A DNA stretch of 64,000 bases, from assembly GCA_003142185.1 (NCBI GenBank), contig PLOR01000009.1, positions 20,058 to 84,057 on the forward strand, written 5' to 3'. The notes under the pieces were generated by a model that did no database searches, was not told where the DNA came from, and was given only the letters and a program-made list of their open reading frames with translations. The position numbers were made by a program, and so were the translations under genes. Shown here piece after piece: positions 42,726-51,082 of the stretch. Numbering within the stretch: position 1 is the stretch's first letter; each line of letters begins with the position of its first letter. Origin of the DNA: Bryobacterales bacterium (GTDB taxonomy: Bacteria; Acidobacteriota; Terriglobia; Bryobacterales; Bryobacteraceae).

Positions 42726-44417
42726 TCACTTGCGGCGCCACAGGATCCAGTGGCCGGTTTCCGCGACAGGACGGAAGCGCTGTTGGAGCGCTGGCCCGTA
42801 AACTCGCAACAGGCCCTGAATAAAGTAATCCTCGATCGGGAAATCCCCGGCTGCCTGGCTGTACTTGCGCACGAGCACCCATCGCGCGTCGCCGAAAAAG
42901 CGCCCGGCGCTGGGGTGGGCAGCGTCGCTGAACGTCATGTTGTAGCTGGCGGTGGCCATGCCTCCCCGCGGCGTGGGGCGGTCGAGAAGGTAGTTGAACG
43001 GATTGAACTGGTCGATCGTCATCACCCCATCCGCGGCTTCGGTGTGCGTACGAATCAGATCCAGTCCATCGTTCAGCGCTTCCGCGTAGGCTGCGCCACC
43101 GGTCTCCGTTGTCAACGCGGATTCGACCGGGCCAAGGGCGATGGATGCGCCCCGCGCCGATTGGATGCGTACGACGGGGGTTTCCGGACCGCGGTATCGC
43201 TCCCAGGCCGCCGCCGCCAGCGATACGCCGTTCATCAGGGTGAGCGGCAGCAGGCACAGCGCTCCCAGGAACATCGCCAGCAGCCAGCGCGTCCGATCAT
43301 CGCCGCCGCGGGACTGGCGCCGCACAACGGTGTCCACCAGTACCACGGCTGCGAATCCATCGAGCGGCAGCGACATCGCCTGGTGATTGGTCGAGAGCAG
43401 GAGTCCGCCCACGCAAACCGCCGCCAAAACGAACAACCACACACGCGCCCGCCGCCACAACGCATCGCGAGAGCCTGTCTCTCCGGTTCCGGCGGCCGAC
43501 ACCGCCGCCAGCAGCAGCAACGGAATGCTCTCGATCACCACCACGGGGCTGAGCGTGGACCCCAGCCGCCAGGTGGTGCCACGCCCGATGGCCGCGTAGG
43601 CCAGATCGCGAAACATGTCGGCAAGGTCGAAGCGCAGGTAGCAGAGCATGATCGCGGCCACCATGCCAAACCCGCCGCACAAAGCCAGCAACCGCCTCCG
43701 GCGGCCCACGCCGCAGCAAACCCAAAGGAGCAGGAACGGGACGGCAAGAATCGCATACGAAATCTTTAGAAACAGGAGCAGCGCCCACGCCGCGCCGGTG
43801 GAGAACCCACGGCCGGCGCCTTGCACCTCTCCAACAGGCGCTCGCAACGCCTGTAGCCCGCATTCCAACAGAATGATTCCCAGCAGCGCATAGCCGTAGC
43901 GGTTGTAGAGCATGGCATAGGTGAATGCCAGTGGAGAGTACCCTAGCGAAAACGGAGCGGTAATCAGCAAGACCGCGTAGACACCCAGCACGAACGCGCC
44001 GGCACCCGCCAGACGCCCTCGCGCGACCCTATAAGTCCAGAGTGCAATTACGGCGCCGAACACGGCGTTCGCATAACCAATGCCCGCCGGCCGCATTCCG
44101 GAGATCGCCAAGCCGGCGGCCTCGATCAAAAAGAGCAGCGGTCCAAACGAGGAAGAAAAATCCCGGTGCGGGATCTGCCCCTGGCTCACCCGATATGCGT
44201 TGCTCAACGCGTTGAGGACGTCGTGTTCGAACTCCCGCAAAACCGGCATGCCGATATAGGCGGCCAGTCCGCAAGCCAGCGCGACCGCCGCGATCGCCGT
44301 CCAGTCGTTCCAGGAAAAAGCCAGCCGGCGCATTCCCGGTCCGGACGCAACAGCACTTCCGGCGATTGCCGTTCCGCCTCTGCTCGCTCGTGGCACGTCC
44401 CTGTCGCGATTCATCAT
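42726..44417 (-). CDS. Polytopic membrane protein, GT39/PMT-like
   Basis: About 563 aa from ATG 44417 (ATG 44414 adjacent), with AAGG upstream. An N-terminal TM is followed by EFEHDVLNALSNAYRVSQGQIPHRDFSSSFGPLLF and about ten more TM segments, then a soluble C-terminal domain (about 430-563). The first loop with acidic residues and the topology resemble GT-C glycosyltransferases that use polyprenyl sugars (PF13231-like). No convincing catalytic DxD is fixed. Convergent with pckG, 18 nt apart. Confidence 0.6.
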   Translation of the reverse strand: MMNRDRDVPRASRGGTAIAGSAVASGPGMRRLAFSWNDWTAIAAVALACGLAAYIGMPVLREFEHDVLNALSNAYRVSQGQIPHRDFSSSFGPLLFLIEAAGLAISGMRPAGIGYANAVFGAVIALWTYRVARGRLAGAGAFVLGVYAVLLITAPFSLGYSPLAFTYAMLYNRYGYALLGIILLECGLQALRAPVGEVQGAGRGFSTGAAWALLLFLKISYAILAVPFLLLWVCCGVGRRRRLLALCGGFGMVAAIMLCYLRFDLADMFRDLAYAAIGRGTTWRLGSTLSPVVVIESIPLLLLAAVSAAGTGETGSRDALWRRARVWLFVLAAVCVGGLLLSTNHQAMSLPLDGFAAVVLVDTVVRRQSRGGDDRTRWLLAMFLGALCLLPLTLMNGVSLAAAAWERYRGPETPVVRIQSARGASIALGPVESALTTETGGAAYAEALNDGLDLIRTHTEAADGVMTIDQFNPFNYLLDRPTPRGGMATASYNMTFSDAAHPSAGRFFGDARWVLVRKYSQAAGDFPIEDYFIQGLLRVYGPALQQRFRPVAETGHWILWRRK

Positions 44418-44564
44418 CCGACCTTCGCTAGGCAAGAATAAACGCCCTGGCGGGTTGCCGGTTGGGGGCCGGGCACGCCCAGGCACGCCTTCCCAAGAAG
44501 CGCTCGACCACCGCTCGGGAATCCGTCACCGTATTTACAAAAGCGTATCTACGAATGGGTTGCC

Positions 44565-46163
44565 TTAGCCGCGAGCGCCGCGCTGGGCCAGCACGCGCTC
44601 GACCTGCTGCATCAGGGATTGCGCCCGAGGCATGCTTTCGGTGGCCTTCTTGATCTCGGGGTCCTCCTGCCAACGGGCGCGGTCCGCGGTGTCCTTGTCG
44701 AAGGCGCGGAAGTAGAGTTCCCAGCGGATCTGCTCCTTCAGCCAATCTTTGCAAGCTTCGAAATCGGCGTCGGTGAATACCACCTGCTGAGCCTTCAGGA
44801 ACGCTTTGAAACGGCTCAAGGTGTCATCATCCACTTTCCAGCCCGTGGGCAGCGTGGGCTTGGCGCCATTGAAAAAGGTGTTGCCGAAGCGATAGTAAAC
44901 CGAGACGCCCTGCGTCCATGCCAGTCCCAAGCGGCGTTGGAGAAGAGTGTAGTGGGGATTGGGATACTTCTCATCGGGGGTGATGCCGCCGCCGCCATAT
45001 ACTTTGCGTCCGCTGTCGGTGGTTTTCAGGTCGTCCTGGTTCTGGGTGTCGGAATGATGCGCATAGTAATAGTCGAAGAACGACTGATGCGTGTAATCGC
45101 GCTGGATGAGACGGCCGCTGGGAGTGAAGTAGTGGGCGATGGTGAGCAGCAGGGCGGCGCCCTCGTTGAGCGGGAACTGCTGCTGGACGAGGCCTTTGCC
45201 GAAGGTGGTATCGCCCAGCACCCAGGCGCGGTCGTGATCCTGCAGCGCGCCGGCGACAATCTCGGATGCCGAAGCGGAATCGCCATTCACCAGAACCACC
45301 ATCGGATAGTGCTGGGCGGCGGCGACGGCGCGGGCGCGGAACGGCTGCTCGGCTTCCGCGCGGCCATGGTGGGAGACCACCATCTGGCCGTCGCGCAGGA
45401 AACGCCCAGCCACGGCTACCGCTTCGTTGACCAGCCCGCCGCGGTTGTCGCGCAAATCCAGAACCAGCCCGGCGGCATTTTGTTCGCCCAGCTTGGCCAG
45501 ATCGTCTTCCACGTCCTTGGCGACGTTCTGCGCTTCAAAGCTGTTGATGTTGAGATAAATGATGCCCGGCTTCCACCAGAACGCGTCCACCACACTGGTT
45601 TCGATGGCGCCGCGGGTGACATCCACGGTGACGGGGTCCGGCACTCCTTCGCGCCGCACCGAAATCCGCACCTGGGTGCCGCGCGGCCCGCGCAGCAGGT
45701 CGGCCACGGCGGGCGATTCCAAGGCACTGGTGTCTTTATCGTCCACGGCCACGATCACGTCACCGCGGCGCAGGTCCGCTCGCGATGCCGGCGAGCCCGG
45801 GAAGGGGCGTATCACCACCACGTGGGCCTGATCCATGCTGATCTCCATCCCCACCCCGAAATACTGCGCCCGCTGGCGCCGCTGCATCTCGCGATACTCG
45901 GCCGGATCGACGAACACCGAGTGTGGGTCGAGGGTGTGCAGCATGCCGGGAATGGCGCCCTGGTAGAAGGCCTTTTCCGAAGACACCGGATCCGCGTAGT
46001 TCTTTTCCACCAGCGCGAACACCGCGGCCACCGAGCGCATGGTGCGGTCCAGTTCCTCGCCCTGCGATGCCGCGTGCACACGGCCGGCTGACACTCCAAC
46101 CCACGCCGCAAACCCCACTAAGGCCGCCAGCAACGAAATCCCAACCGTTTTTCTGATGTTCAT
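44565..46163 (-). CDS. S41 carboxyl-terminal processing protease (CtpA-like)
   Basis: 532 aa. Signal/anchor at the N terminus (TVGISLLAALVGFAAWVGV), PDZ about 100-185 (YFGVGMEIS, PGSPASRADLRRGDVIVAV), and protease core with nucleophile S296 (NGDSASASEIV) and general base K324 (TFGKGLVQQQ). The C-terminal 170 residues extend beyond the standard CtpA and are helical. Acts in the periplasm on C-terminal tails of exported proteins. Confidence 0.93.
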   Translation of the reverse strand: MNIRKTVGISLLAALVGFAAWVGVSAGRVHAASQGEELDRTMRSVAAVFALVEKNYADPVSSEKAFYQGAIPGMLHTLDPHSVFVDPAEYREMQRRQRAQYFGVGMEISMDQAHVVVIRPFPGSPASRADLRRGDVIVAVDDKDTSALESPAVADLLRGPRGTQVRISVRREGVPDPVTVDVTRGAIETSVVDAFWWKPGIIYLNINSFEAQNVAKDVEDDLAKLGEQNAAGLVLDLRDNRGGLVNEAVAVAGRFLRDGQMVVSHHGRAEAEQPFRARAVAAAQHYPMVVLVNGDSASASEIVAGALQDHDRAWVLGDTTFGKGLVQQQFPLNEGAALLLTIAHYFTPSGRLIQRDYTHQSFFDYYYAHHSDTQNQDDLKTTDSGRKVYGGGGITPDEKYPNPHYTLLQRRLGLAWTQGVSVYYRFGNTFFNGAKPTLPTGWKVDDDTLSRFKAFLKAQQVVFTDADFEACKDWLKEQIRWELYFRAFDKDTADRARWQEDPEIKKATESMPRAQSLMQQVERVLAQRGARG

Positions 46164-46332
46164 GTTCCTACCCGGCCGCCCAGAGTGATTCCCGCAGACA
46201 GCTCTCCGACGCGCTCCCTATATTGGACGGCCGAGCGGACAACAAGTACCGCGGCCGCTTCACTGCACGCCCATCCCTGCAACCATGATAGCGCGGGTGG
46301 GACCTCGCGCTACGCCTGGTACACGCCGGTGT

Positions 46333-46587
46333 GTGACGTAGAAATGGCGAAACTCTCCGTTCCTAGTGAATTCGCCTGAAACGGAACGTAGGAGTACGCA
46401 AGGCTTTGGTCTGTCAGGAGGCTTTGTATCAGGGCACGGCTTGAGCCGTGCCGAAAGGTTTGGGCTTCAGCCCCTGGCTACGCAGGAAGGCCTCGGCGGC
46501 TGAAGCCATTGGCTACCGGTGTTGCGGCACGGCTGAAGCCGGTGCCCTGATACAGAACCAGCCGCCGGATCCCCACTTCCGTGTCGC
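46333..46587. mobile_element. MITE-like dispersed element, copy 2
   Basis: About 255 bp, homologous to 39142-39393; core arms start TGTATCAGGG (46425) and end CCCTGATACA (46554). It is flanked by an 18/19 direct repeat, CTACGCCTGGTACACGCCG (46310-46328) and CTACACCTGGTACACGCCG (46587-46605). The right copy is the 3' end of the carbonic-anhydrase-like gene. This looks like target duplication on insertion. It occupies most of the 423-nt gap 46164-46586. Confidence 0.75.
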
Positions 46588-46997
46588 TACACCTGGTACA
46601 CGCCGTCGAAATCGAAGAAATAGCGCTCGACGGCGAGCGAAGGTTGCGCGGCGCGGATCACCTCGGCGGCGCGCGCTATGTCGGCGATCACCTCTTCCGG
46701 GGGGCGGCCGATGTACGCGCCGCAATCGTTGTGGCCCGTCAGGATCATCCGCGCCGAGCCGTGGAGCGCCATCGAAGTGGCCAGCATGCGCAGCACGAAG
46801 TCACGGTCGCCTTCGCTTGCCGGTCGAGCGAGCGCCTTGGCTGCACCGGGAATCTTGATCTGGTCGCAGAGCGCCACGCCGCGGCGCCGCAGAAATTTCC
46901 GCACCACCAGCTCGAAGCGCGCGTCAAAGCAGGTCAGCACGCACGCATCGGCCCGGTAAACCTCGACCGGCGAATCGAAGTGAAACAGCTTCTGCAT
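46587..46997 (-). CDS. Short beta-carbonic-anhydrase-like protein
   Basis: 136 aa. Shows the beta-carbonic anhydrase Zn set: C23-F-D25-A-R27 and H89-N-D-C92-G, with order and chemistry as in CxDxR...HxxC. It is much shorter than true beta-CAs (about 200 aa) and lacks the C-terminal extension, so activity is doubtful; a class of such small CA-like proteins exists. Stop codon sits at the edge of a MITE-like insertion. Downstream of the PH-like gene by 5 nt. Confidence 0.75.
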   Translation of the reverse strand: MQKLFHFDSPVEVYRADACVLTCFDARFELVVRKFLRRRGVALCDQIKIPGAAKALARPASEGDRDFVLRMLATSMALHGSARMILTGHNDCGAYIGRPPEEVIADIARAAEVIRAAQPSLAVERYFFDFDGVYQV

Positions 46998-47002
46998 CGA
47001 CT

Positions 47003-47425
47003 CTACACCCGCGCCCTCGTCAGTGCCTGCCCGCGCCGGCGCAGGTGCGGCGTGTGCCGCGCCATATCCTGGAAAAATGTCGACGGATCTTGTGGCGCCA
47101 GCCAGATCTCGCAGTTCGGCCCGCACTCGATTCTCACCGTCTCGGCCGAAAGCGGCGGCGGCGCCGTATCTTCCGCATCCTCGCCGATGTAGGTGATCGC
47201 CCGGTAGGGGATCAGCCGGTTCGCCAAACCGGCGCGGATCAGCAGCCCATCCGGCGTGGTGACATATCGCTGCGGATAGGCGCGGATCAGCAATACGAGC
47301 AATACCGAGCCGGCAATCCAGTGGTTGCCTCCCACCAGGATCACGACCAGGCTGAGGCCGATCGCGGCCAGAATCCACCACTCGAATTTCGCATCATGAG
47401 TCATAAACTTCGTATCGTGAGTCAT
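47003..47425 (-). CDS. PH-domain-like membrane protein
   Basis: 140 aa. After a short soluble start come two close TM helices (WWILAAIGLSLVVILVGG and WIAGSVLLVLLI), then a beta-rich part (RYVTTPDGLLIRAGLANRLIPYRAITYIGED) like bacterial PH-fold (YdbT/PH-2) domains. Function unknown. Operon with the CA-like gene (5-nt gap). The near-duplicate start MTHDTKFMTHDAKF comes from a 21-nt tandem repeat of codons at 47385-47425. Confidence 0.6.
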   Translation of the reverse strand: MTHDTKFMTHDAKFEWWILAAIGLSLVVILVGGNHWIAGSVLLVLLIRAYPQRYVTTPDGLLIRAGLANRLIPYRAITYIGEDAEDTAPPPLSAETVRIECGPNCEIWLAPQDPSTFFQDMARHTPHLRRRGQALTRARV

Positions 47426-47533
47426 AAATGAGGTTCCTGTTTGGGCTGGGCGGAATGGACAGACAAGCGGCTTTTGCCCGCCCGGCGCCGTGCGGGCGCC
47501 GGGCCCGATCCATTTTCGCCCTATGATTGGCAG

Positions 47534-48196
47534 TTACCCGGCCTTGCGCTTGGCTTTCAATTCGGCCAGCAGCCGGTCTATTTCGTCGTGCTTCTCCATC
47601 GCCTTGAACTGGTCCTCGACGTTGTCGGCCATCAGTTCGGCCGTGGCCTGCGCGGTCGCTTCGCTGTGCTGCACCTTGTTCTTCATGCGGTCAAAGGCAG
47701 CGGTCTTCGATTGATCGCCCATATTCAGCCCCGCCTGGGTGGCTTTGCCGAGCGCGCGGGAGCGCCGGTGCTGCGCGATCAGCATGTCGCTCTTGGCTTG
47801 CGCTTCCACCAGCTTCTGTTGCAGCTTGGTCAGCGCGCCCTTCAGGTTCTCCACCTGCGTTTTCTGATCTTCCACTTGCTGCCGGAAGCTCTCGGCCGTC
47901 GAGCGGTAGGTCATCGCGCGCTCCACCGCGGTGCGCGCCAGCTTGTCGTCGTGCTGGTCGAGGGCCATATCCGCGCGCCGCATCCATTGCCCGTCGTTGT
48001 CTTCGTTTTCCTTGAGTTTCTTCTCCAGCACATGCTGGTCGGCGATCGAAATCGCCACCTGGGTCTTCACCTGGAGCAGTTGATTCTCCATATCGAGGAT
48101 CACCTGCTTGATCATTTTTTCCGGGTCCTCGGCCTTGTCGACCAGATCGTTGAGGTTGGCCCGAATCAATGTGGAAACGCGCTCTAAGAGTGCCAC
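47534..48196 (-). CDS. pspA: PspA/IM30-family protein
   Basis: 220 aa from GTG 48196, which has AGGAG 7 nt upstream. Long coiled coil: amphipathic N-terminal helix (ALLERVSTLIRANLNDLVDKAEDPEKMI) that inserts in stressed membranes, then heptads through MDNVEDQFKAMEK-type sequence. ESCRT-III-like membrane-repair protein of the cytoplasmic face. Last gene of the XRE-NfeD-flotillin-PspA group; 60 nt with a hairpin separate it from flotillin. Confidence 0.92.
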   Translation of the reverse strand: MALLERVSTLIRANLNDLVDKAEDPEKMIKQVILDMENQLLQVKTQVAISIADQHVLEKKLKENEDNDGQWMRRADMALDQHDDKLARTAVERAMTYRSTAESFRQQVEDQKTQVENLKGALTKLQQKLVEAQAKSDMLIAQHRRSRALGKATQAGLNMGDQSKTAAFDRMKNKVQHSEATAQATAELMADNVEDQFKAMEKHDEIDRLLAELKAKRKAG

Positions 48197-48215
48197 TCGA
48201 GTTCTCCTTTCCTGT

Positions 48216-48241
48216 GGGCCGCGCACACGCGCACGCGGCCC
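48216..48241 (-). other. GC hairpin between flotillin and pspA genes
   Basis: GGGCCGCG (48216-48223) and CGCGGCCC (48234-48241) form an 8-bp stem without a T-tract. It sits just upstream of the pspA ribosome site, so partial attenuation or mRNA processing could set the flotillin-to-PspA ratio. Confidence 0.45.
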
Positions 48242-48256
48242 GGTTACCCAAAGTCC

Positions 48257-49699
48257 CTATGGCGCCGCCGGAGCCTGATCGTCCGGCTTCGGCGCCTTGT
48301 CCCCAATCGTCCGCACTTTGGCGAATAGCTCGCTGAACGGCATGCCCGAGAGGGTCTCGAACAATGCCGGAACCTGCGCCGCTATCTTCGTCATGTCGCC
48401 GGTGATCTTGCTCATCCCGGCCGTATCGCCGTTGCCGGTCGACACAATCGTGATCTTGTCGACGTTGGCCAGCGGCGCCGCCAGCGCTCTCACCACCTCC
48501 GGCAAGCCGGTGATCAGCTTGTCGATAATCGCCGCCTGGTTGAATTCCTGGTACGCCGCGGCCCTCAGGTTCATGGCCTTGGCTTCGGCTTCGCCCTTCT
48601 TGAAGATGATTTCCGCTTCCGCTTCGCCCTGCGCGCGAATGGCCGACGCATGGCCTTCGGCTTCGATGATCAGCCGCTGCTTTTCGGCTTCCGCCAGGGT
48701 CTCGATGCGCTGCCGCTCGGCCTCGGCCGGCTTCAGCACGGTGGCCGTCAGCTCGCGCTCGCGCCGCTGAATCTCGGCCTCTTGCACCTTGACTTCGTGC
48801 TCTTTCTCGACCTGGTGAATGGTGACTTCTTCGGCGCGCACCTGTTGCTGCATGATGTTGGTCTGGATCTCGTAGGCTTTGTCCGCCTGGGCCTGTTGCT
48901 TCTTCACGGCCTCCAGGTACAAGGCCTTCTTGGTCTCCAGGTCGCGCTGCGCCTCGGCCTGCTTGGTCTGGGAAAGGGTCTCCGCCAGCACGCGCTCCTG
49001 GTCGGCCTGCGCTTTGGCGATGGCGGCTTCGCGCGATGCGTTCGCCCGTTTGATCGCCGTGTCGCGTTCGGCTTCGGCGGATGCCACGTCGGCGTCGCGC
49101 TTGATCCGCGCCACGTCCGGCCGGCCCATGTTGGCGATGTAGTCGTTCTTGTCGCGGACCTCTTTGATAGTGAAGGAAATCACTTCGAGGCCCATCTTGG
49201 TCATGTCGTCGGCGCAGGTGGAGCGCATCCGCTCGCCCACCATCTCCGGCTGCTTGACGATCTCTTCCACCGTCAACTGGCCGATGATGCCGCGCAGGTG
49301 GCCTTCCATCACCAGCCGGATCAACCCTTCGCGCTCATCCGGCTGTTTGGTCAGGAACTGCTCCGCCGCGGTGAGGATCGATTCCGGATCCGACTTCACC
49401 TTGATCTGCGCCACCGCTTCCACCGTCACTGCAACGCCCTGCCGCGTGTACAGGTCCTGTTTGGGCGCCACGTCGAACGACATCAGCTCCAACGACAGTC
49501 CGCGCGCGGCTTCCACCATCGGAAAAATCAGCGTGCCGCGGCCCTTCACCACGCGTGTGCCGCCCAATCCGTAGACGATGATGGCTTCGTGCGGACCGGC
49601 CTTGCGGAACAGCTTGGCAAACGCCGTCAAAATGAACAGCAGGACCAGGACTCCCAAAAGAACGAAGATCACAATCGGGTTTTGGATAATTTGCTGCAT
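48257..49699 (-). CDS. Flotillin-family protein
   Basis: 480 aa. N-terminal membrane anchor (PIVIFVLLGVLVLLFILTAF), SPFH/band-7 domain (about 35-215: GPHEAIIVYG, GVAVTVEAVAQIKV, IGQLTVEEIVKQPEMVGERM), then a long Ala/Glu coiled coil (about 205-370) and the flotillin C-terminal domain (IIDKLITGLPEVV). Scaffold of membrane microdomains, as FloT/YuaG. Start 49699 is adjacent to the NfeD stop. NfeD partner is encoded immediately before it. Confidence 0.93.
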   Translation of the reverse strand: MQQIIQNPIVIFVLLGVLVLLFILTAFAKLFRKAGPHEAIIVYGLGGTRVVKGRGTLIFPMVEAARGLSLELMSFDVAPKQDLYTRQGVAVTVEAVAQIKVKSDPESILTAAEQFLTKQPDEREGLIRLVMEGHLRGIIGQLTVEEIVKQPEMVGERMRSTCADDMTKMGLEVISFTIKEVRDKNDYIANMGRPDVARIKRDADVASAEAERDTAIKRANASREAAIAKAQADQERVLAETLSQTKQAEAQRDLETKKALYLEAVKKQQAQADKAYEIQTNIMQQQVRAEEVTIHQVEKEHEVKVQEAEIQRRERELTATVLKPAEAERQRIETLAEAEKQRLIIEAEGHASAIRAQGEAEAEIIFKKGEAEAKAMNLRAAAYQEFNQAAIIDKLITGLPEVVRALAAPLANVDKITIVSTGNGDTAGMSKITGDMTKIAAQVPALFETLSGMPFSELFAKVRTIGDKAPKPDDQAPAAP

Positions 49700-50296
49700 T
49701 TAACTCTTCAACTCCGTTTCTCCGGCGAAGTCTTCCCAACGCCGGACGTAAGCAATGCCCTTTTCGTAGCGCGTGACCACCACTTCCGCGCCCTTGGGGA
49801 TGGCTGCGCCATCCTCGCTGCGCGCGCCCGCAACGTGGCGCGTGCCCTCCTGCGAAAAAACCAGTTCGCCCGTTCCACCGTCGCGGATCCGGATGCTCAG
49901 CTTCCCCAGCACCCCCACCATGTCGTAATCCGCCGGATCGAGGGGCGCTTCATGCGCCATCAGCACCTTGGCCAGAAACACGAACACCACCGCCGCGGCG
50001 CCCAGCCCGCAGAACGTCGCCACCACGAAAGCCACGAAATACCAGACGTGGTAGTAATGCTCCAGCAGGTAACCCGCGCCGCCAAACCAGGCCAGAAAGG
50101 CCGATATGGTTCCGAAATTCAGCCACGGCAGTTCGGCACGCCCGCCGCCGCGCGGAACGTGCCCGTGCGGGATGTGCAACCCATGGTGCAGTTGCAAATG
50201 CGGGATGTGCACGTGCCCCGTTCCCGCCAAAAACGACAACGCGCTCAACAGGAAACCCACCAGAAAACACGCGAGGTAGAAATCCGCCCAATTCAT
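49700..50296 (-). CDS. NfeD-like (YqiJ/YuaF type) membrane protein
   Basis: 198 aa. Two or three TM helices with a His-rich loop (HVHIPHLQLHHGLHIPHGHVP, residues 28-48), then an OB-fold NfeD C-terminal domain (about 125-198, VGVLGKLSIRIRD, GAEVVVTRYEKGIAYVRRW). Known partner of flotillins in microdomains. Directly between the XRE regulator and flotillin genes with no spacer. Confidence 0.88.
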   Translation of the reverse strand: MNWADFYLACFLVGFLLSALSFLAGTGHVHIPHLQLHHGLHIPHGHVPRGGGRAELPWLNFGTISAFLAWFGGAGYLLEHYYHVWYFVAFVVATFCGLGAAAVVFVFLAKVLMAHEAPLDPADYDMVGVLGKLSIRIRDGGTGELVFSQEGTRHVAGARSEDGAAIPKGAEVVVTRYEKGIAYVRRWEDFAGETELKS

Positions 50297-50788
50297 TTAC
50301 TGCCTCCTCGTCTTGCGGGCCGCCGGCGTCTTCAAGACTTCCATCAACCGCTCCGCCAGGCCCGGGTTCTCCAGAATCTCACCCAGCAGGATGATACACA
50401 TGCGCGTGTCGCTGTGCCGCGCCAGATGGAGCAGCGCCTGCTGCAGTTCCGGGTCGCGGCGGAATCGCTCCGCGCCGCTCACCAGCCACAGGTCCAGCTT
50501 GTCTTCGAGCGCCCCCACGTCCGACACCAGCTCGTTCTGAAACCCCTCCGGATCGTCCACCAGGTAGCCCGGATGCACCTTGAAAAACCGCGCCAGCAGC
50601 ATCCGCGAGGAGTTGGTCAGGTGCGGCCGCGCCCCGCTCTCAATCTGCGAAAGGTAACTCTGACTGATGGATTTACCGAGCTCGCGCTCGATCAGCCGCG
50701 CCATCTCCAGTTGCGACAATTCGCGGTCGAACCCGCGCAGGGTTCCTTCCACTTCGCGCAGGTACCGAAGTTTTTCACCAAGTTTCAT
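50297..50788 (-). CDS. XRE-family transcriptional regulator
   Basis: 163 aa. N-terminal HTH (about 8-65: LRYLREVEGT, LSQLEMARLIERELGKSISQSYLSQIESG), then a helical C-terminal region with a predicted oligomerisation segment (DPELQQALLHLARHSD). First gene of the operon, so likely autoregulatory; repeated sites overlap its promoter. Leader only about 10 nt. Confidence 0.88.
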   Translation of the reverse strand: MKLGEKLRYLREVEGTLRGFDRELSQLEMARLIERELGKSISQSYLSQIESGARPHLTNSSRMLLARFFKVHPGYLVDDPEGFQNELVSDVGALEDKLDLWLVSGAERFRRDPELQQALLHLARHSDTRMCIILLGEILENPGLAERLMEVLKTPAARKTRRQ

Positions 50789-50791
50789 ATA

Positions 50792-50834
50792 GCAATTTGT
50801 AATTATAGTATTGCAATTTGCGATTGTCTGTCAA
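50792..50834 (-). promoter_or_regulatory. Promoter and direct-repeat operators of the XRE-flotillin operon
   Basis: On the minus strand: TTGACA (50834-50829), 18-nt spacer, TACTAT (50810-50805), start of transcription about 50798. CAAATTGC occurs twice (50820-50813 and 50799-50792), exactly 21 bp apart and bracketing the -10 box, as expected of operators for a repressor acting on its own gene. Confidence 0.65.
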
Positions 50835-51082
50835 GAAGAGAATTTGGCGCGTTTTCAATCGGATAGCGGGGGCAGTTTTGGCCGACTCGGCCAAAGGCGC
50901 CGAGGCTGAAGCCGTGCCCTAATACAAGACAACACGATTGGGTTGGCGGCTAGGGCCGCCTAATGTTCAAATGTAGCTGCCGCCCGCGCCTTGGCGGGTC
51001 CAGAGTACTTGGGCTTTGTTCGCGCCGGGCGGAGGAAGTTCATGCGAGCCGGGTATGCCCAGCGGCGCGGTTCAGGAGAATT

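Noticed and set aside
48650-50866. 738-codon open frame on the plus strand across flotillin, NfeD and XRE genes
   Set aside because: Composition (Leu/His/Arg-rich) without motifs; antisense to three well-supported genes.
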